NCBI GenBank assembly: GCA_945860325.1
Contig: CAMARL010000061.1
Location: forward strand, 1-9,508
Source: Spirosoma fluviale
Lineage (GTDB): Bacteria > Bacteroidota > Bacteroidia > Cytophagales > Spirosomataceae
DNA: 9,508 nt
Reading direction: 5' to 3'
Shown: positions 7,813-9,508 of the stretch, in pieces
Numbering within the stretch: position 1 is the stretch's first letter
Layout: each line of letters opens with the position of its first letter
The notes under the pieces: generated by a model
The model's input: the letters and a program-made list of their open reading frames with translations, nothing else
Told to the model about the DNA's origin: nothing
The model's database searches: none
Made by a program: the position numbers and the translations under genes

Positions 7813-7823
7813 ATCAATTGAAA

Positions 7824-9329
7824 TTAAAATGGATAAATAATTTCCTTTTGTTTTTCCTTGTCGATTAGCATTTTCGAGTTTGAACTTCTTAGTTTTTCCC
7901 CTAATTTTTTGGCTAAAAATTGGCCTTTTTCTGGAAGGGAGGTAAATAAATTATTTTTCTCTGACAGGTCGGCGCGCGTGTTATACAATTCAAAATGTTG
8001 GTCTTTGTGGAAAAATATAAGTTTCCAGTCTCCTTGCCGAATGGCGCTAAAGGGTTGGATATCCGGCGATCCGTTGGTTCGCATGTGAGGATAATGCCAG
8101 GTGAAAAATCGATTTTGATTCGACGTTTTTCCTTGAATAATGGGCACTAGTGAAAGACCATCCACATGCTGTATTTTACCCTTAGGCTTAATGTTGGTTA
8201 GTTGGAGTATACTTGGAAAAACATCATCTACAATAATATTTTCTTGATTGATGCTTCCTTTTTTTCCTATTCCTGACATGACAAATGGAATGCGCAAACC
8301 CCCTTCATACCCTGAGGTTTTACCACTTCTCAGTGGAGTATTGTAGGTATTTCTCCCATTTTTGCCTCTACCTACATCGGTCAGTCCTCCATTATCCGAA
8401 AGGAAGACGATCACGGTATTTTCTGTTAATTTATTTTCATCTAAATAATCGATCCAGTCGCCTAAGCTCTTGTCCATTCCTTCTACCATAGAGGCGTATT
8501 TAGCTTCTGTGCTATCAATTCCAAGGTCATAATAATGTTGTACAAATCGCTTATCAGGTTGGATAGGTGTGTGAACGGCATAATTTGAAAACAGTAAAAA
8601 GAATGGTTTAGGATGAATTAAAACTGAATCCATCACGCGCATCGTTTCTTGTGTTAAAGCTTCTGTTAGGTGAATATCTTTTCCCCAAAAGCGATTGAGA
8701 TGCGGTACAGCTCGAATGTCGTTTGGCACCCCATTTGTTTTATTTCCGAAATTTTGTAGCCCTGAATAGCTAGCGGGTTGGCCTGCCGCTGAACCCCCAA
8801 TATTAATTTGAAACCCATGCAATTTCGGATTCTCACCGGGACTTCCGTAGGCGCCAAAATGCGCCTTTCCTGCATGGATCGTTGTATAGCCATTTTCTGA
8901 TAAGATGGTAGCAATGCTCGTCGCATGAACACTATTTTTATTCTCATATGGACTTAATCCGTTCATATTCCAGGTGGGTACTTGAAATTTTGGATCTCCA
9001 CCTTCATCTGGATTTTTGTCTTTTTGGAAGGTCCATGAGGTGACTTTATGGGAAAGCGCATTCATTCCTGTGAGTAATGAAACGCGCGTCGGCGTACAAT
9101 TCTGATTCGCATACGCGTGCGTAAACTTAATGCCTCGGGCGGCTAATTTTTCCAAATTAGGTGTTCGATATAAGGAATTCCAAGGCGTTTTTTGATCGGC
9201 AAATGGGAGGGATAGATCTTGCCAACCGAGATCATCGACTAAAAAAATGAGAAAATTTTTCGGTTTTTGTTTTTGGGCAAACAGAGAAAAACTGGATAAA
9301 AATAACCCGATCAATAGTATTTTTTTCAT
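7824..9329 (-). CDS. Secreted type I (formylglycine-dependent) sulfatase
   Basis: A 501-aa member of the alkaline phosphatase-fold sulfatases, expected to hydrolyse a sulfate ester outside the cytoplasm. The N-terminus is a signal peptide, MKKILLIGLF and onward, with a likely cut after A18 (SLFA before Q19). Calcium ligands D32 and D33 lie in FLVDDLGW. The maturation motif C-x-P-x-R is CTPTR at 78-82, followed by LLTG, so C78 should become formylglycine. Further family residues are K155 and H157 (HAGKAH), H253 (HTP), D312-N313 (LSDNGG), and K337 with EGG at 342-344. The C-terminal subdomain has the usual AIRQGDWKLI strand and ELYN ending. The frame is intact. The start lies 2 bases after the stop of the upstream NTF2-like gene, suggesting translational coupling. 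No maturase (FGE or anSME), SusC/SusD pair or glycoside hydrolase is in the window, so the substrate (for example a sulfated glycan) is unknown. Confidence 0.94.
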   Translation of the reverse strand: MKKILLIGLFLSSFSLFAQKQKPKNFLIFLVDDLGWQDLSLPFADQKTPWNSLYRTPNLEKLAARGIKFTHAYANQNCTPTRVSLLTGMNALSHKVTSWTFQKDKNPDEGGDPKFQVPTWNMNGLSPYENKNSVHATSIATILSENGYTTIHAGKAHFGAYGSPGENPKLHGFQINIGGSAAGQPASYSGLQNFGNKTNGVPNDIRAVPHLNRFWGKDIHLTEALTQETMRVMDSVLIHPKPFFLLFSNYAVHTPIQPDKRFVQHYYDLGIDSTEAKYASMVEGMDKSLGDWIDYLDENKLTENTVIVFLSDNGGLTDVGRGKNGRNTYNTPLRSGKTSGYEGGLRIPFVMSGIGKKGSINQENIIVDDVFPSILQLTNIKPKGKIQHVDGLSLVPIIQGKTSNQNRFFTWHYPHMRTNGSPDIQPFSAIRQGDWKLIFFHKDQHFELYNTRADLSEKNNLFTSLPEKGQFLAKKLGEKLRSSNSKMLIDKEKQKEIIYPF

Positions 9330-9331
9330 CC

Positions 9332-9508
9332 TTATTTCATGGGGGTTGAGTGCATTAATTCCATTCGCCAGCGACCTTTTTCTTTTCGCAAAATAGCTGA
9401 TTCAAGCCATTTTACGGTTGCGTTTCTAGTTTTCGAGCTTATCTCTGCTTTGTTTTTGTAATACACAAACGCGCGATTCTTATCTATTTTAGTCGTGATA
9501 AAATCAAA
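9332..9508 (-). CDS. NTF2-like (DUF4440/SnoaL-type) protein, C-terminal fragment
   Basis: An open frame enters from the right edge and ends with TAA at 9334-9332, giving 58 residues. They end ILRKEKGRWRMELMHSTPMK. An alternating beta pattern with G-x-W-x-x-x-x-x-HST near the end is typical of DUF4440/SnoaL-like NTF2-fold proteins, where the last strand carries a conserved W and H-S-T. The earlier part, RAFVYYKNKAEIS followed by a strand around TVKWLESAIL, fits the curved sheet. Family members are small, about 130 to 170 aa, and range from ketosteroid isomerase-like enzymes to non-catalytic binding proteins, so no function can be named; whether it has a signal peptide is outside the window. 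The sulfatase ATG follows after 2 bases on the same strand. Confidence 0.72.
   Translation of the reverse strand, partial: FDFITTKIDKNRAFVYYKNKAEISSKTRNATVKWLESAILRKEKGRWRMELMHSTPMK

Noticed and set aside
8666..8947. 93-codon minus-strand frame inside the sulfatase gene
   Set aside because: It is an out-of-frame overlap with an intact sulfatase frame and resembles no family.
1..9508. Defence system, mobile element, CRISPR array or biosynthetic cluster
   Set aside because: Both strands are filled by housekeeping or secreted hydrolase genes; no transposase, integrase, terminal repeats, regular spaced repeats or toxin-antitoxin pair is seen.

Overview
The window looks like an ordinary chromosomal stretch of a Bacteroidota bacterium, probably an aerobic, AT-rich Cytophagales-type organism; genus is not assignable from sequence alone. 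The reasons are a class-typical -7 box (TAnnTTTG) before gcvP, A/T-rich sequence instead of clear Shine-Dalgarno motifs before the starts, a FadN-type dehydrogenase/hydratase fusion, a single-chain GcvP, and secreted M28 peptidase and sulfatase proteins. No tRNA, rRNA, CRISPR array, insertion sequence, phage gene or defence system is visible.

Left block (1-2654, minus strand): a beta-oxidation operon. A FadN-type bifunctional 3-hydroxyacyl-CoA dehydrogenase/enoyl-CoA hydratase is followed, 12 bases after its stop, by the first codons of a thiolase (FadA-type) cut by the window edge. The roughly 200-base gap upstream holds a candidate promoter overlapped by a perfect inverted repeat, GGCCAA-N8-TTGGCC, a plausible operator.

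Centre (2655-7295): gcvP (minus) and a secreted M28 metallopeptidase (plus) diverge from an intergenic region of about 100 bases. gcvP is best started at the ATG at 5534, giving 959 aa, because the longer TTG start falls inside the predicted -7 box. The peptidase gene ends at a strong terminator hairpin that also separates it from the convergent gene.

Right block (7300-9508, minus strand): reading 5' to 3', the C-terminal end of an NTF2-like (DUF4440/SnoaL-type) protein, a secreted formylglycine-dependent sulfatase starting 2 bases after it, then after 128 bases a small VOC-fold protein closely resembling E. coli YaeR (GloA2 group). The two upstream genes look translationally linked; the VOC gene may be separate.

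The blocks serve different tasks: fatty-acid degradation, glycine cleavage, extracytoplasmic peptide hydrolysis, sulfate-ester hydrolysis and a glyoxalase-fold enzyme. I see no evidence of a new multi-gene system. The points most worth checking are the palindrome at the fadN promoter, the gcvP start, and the tight NTF2-like/sulfatase pair.
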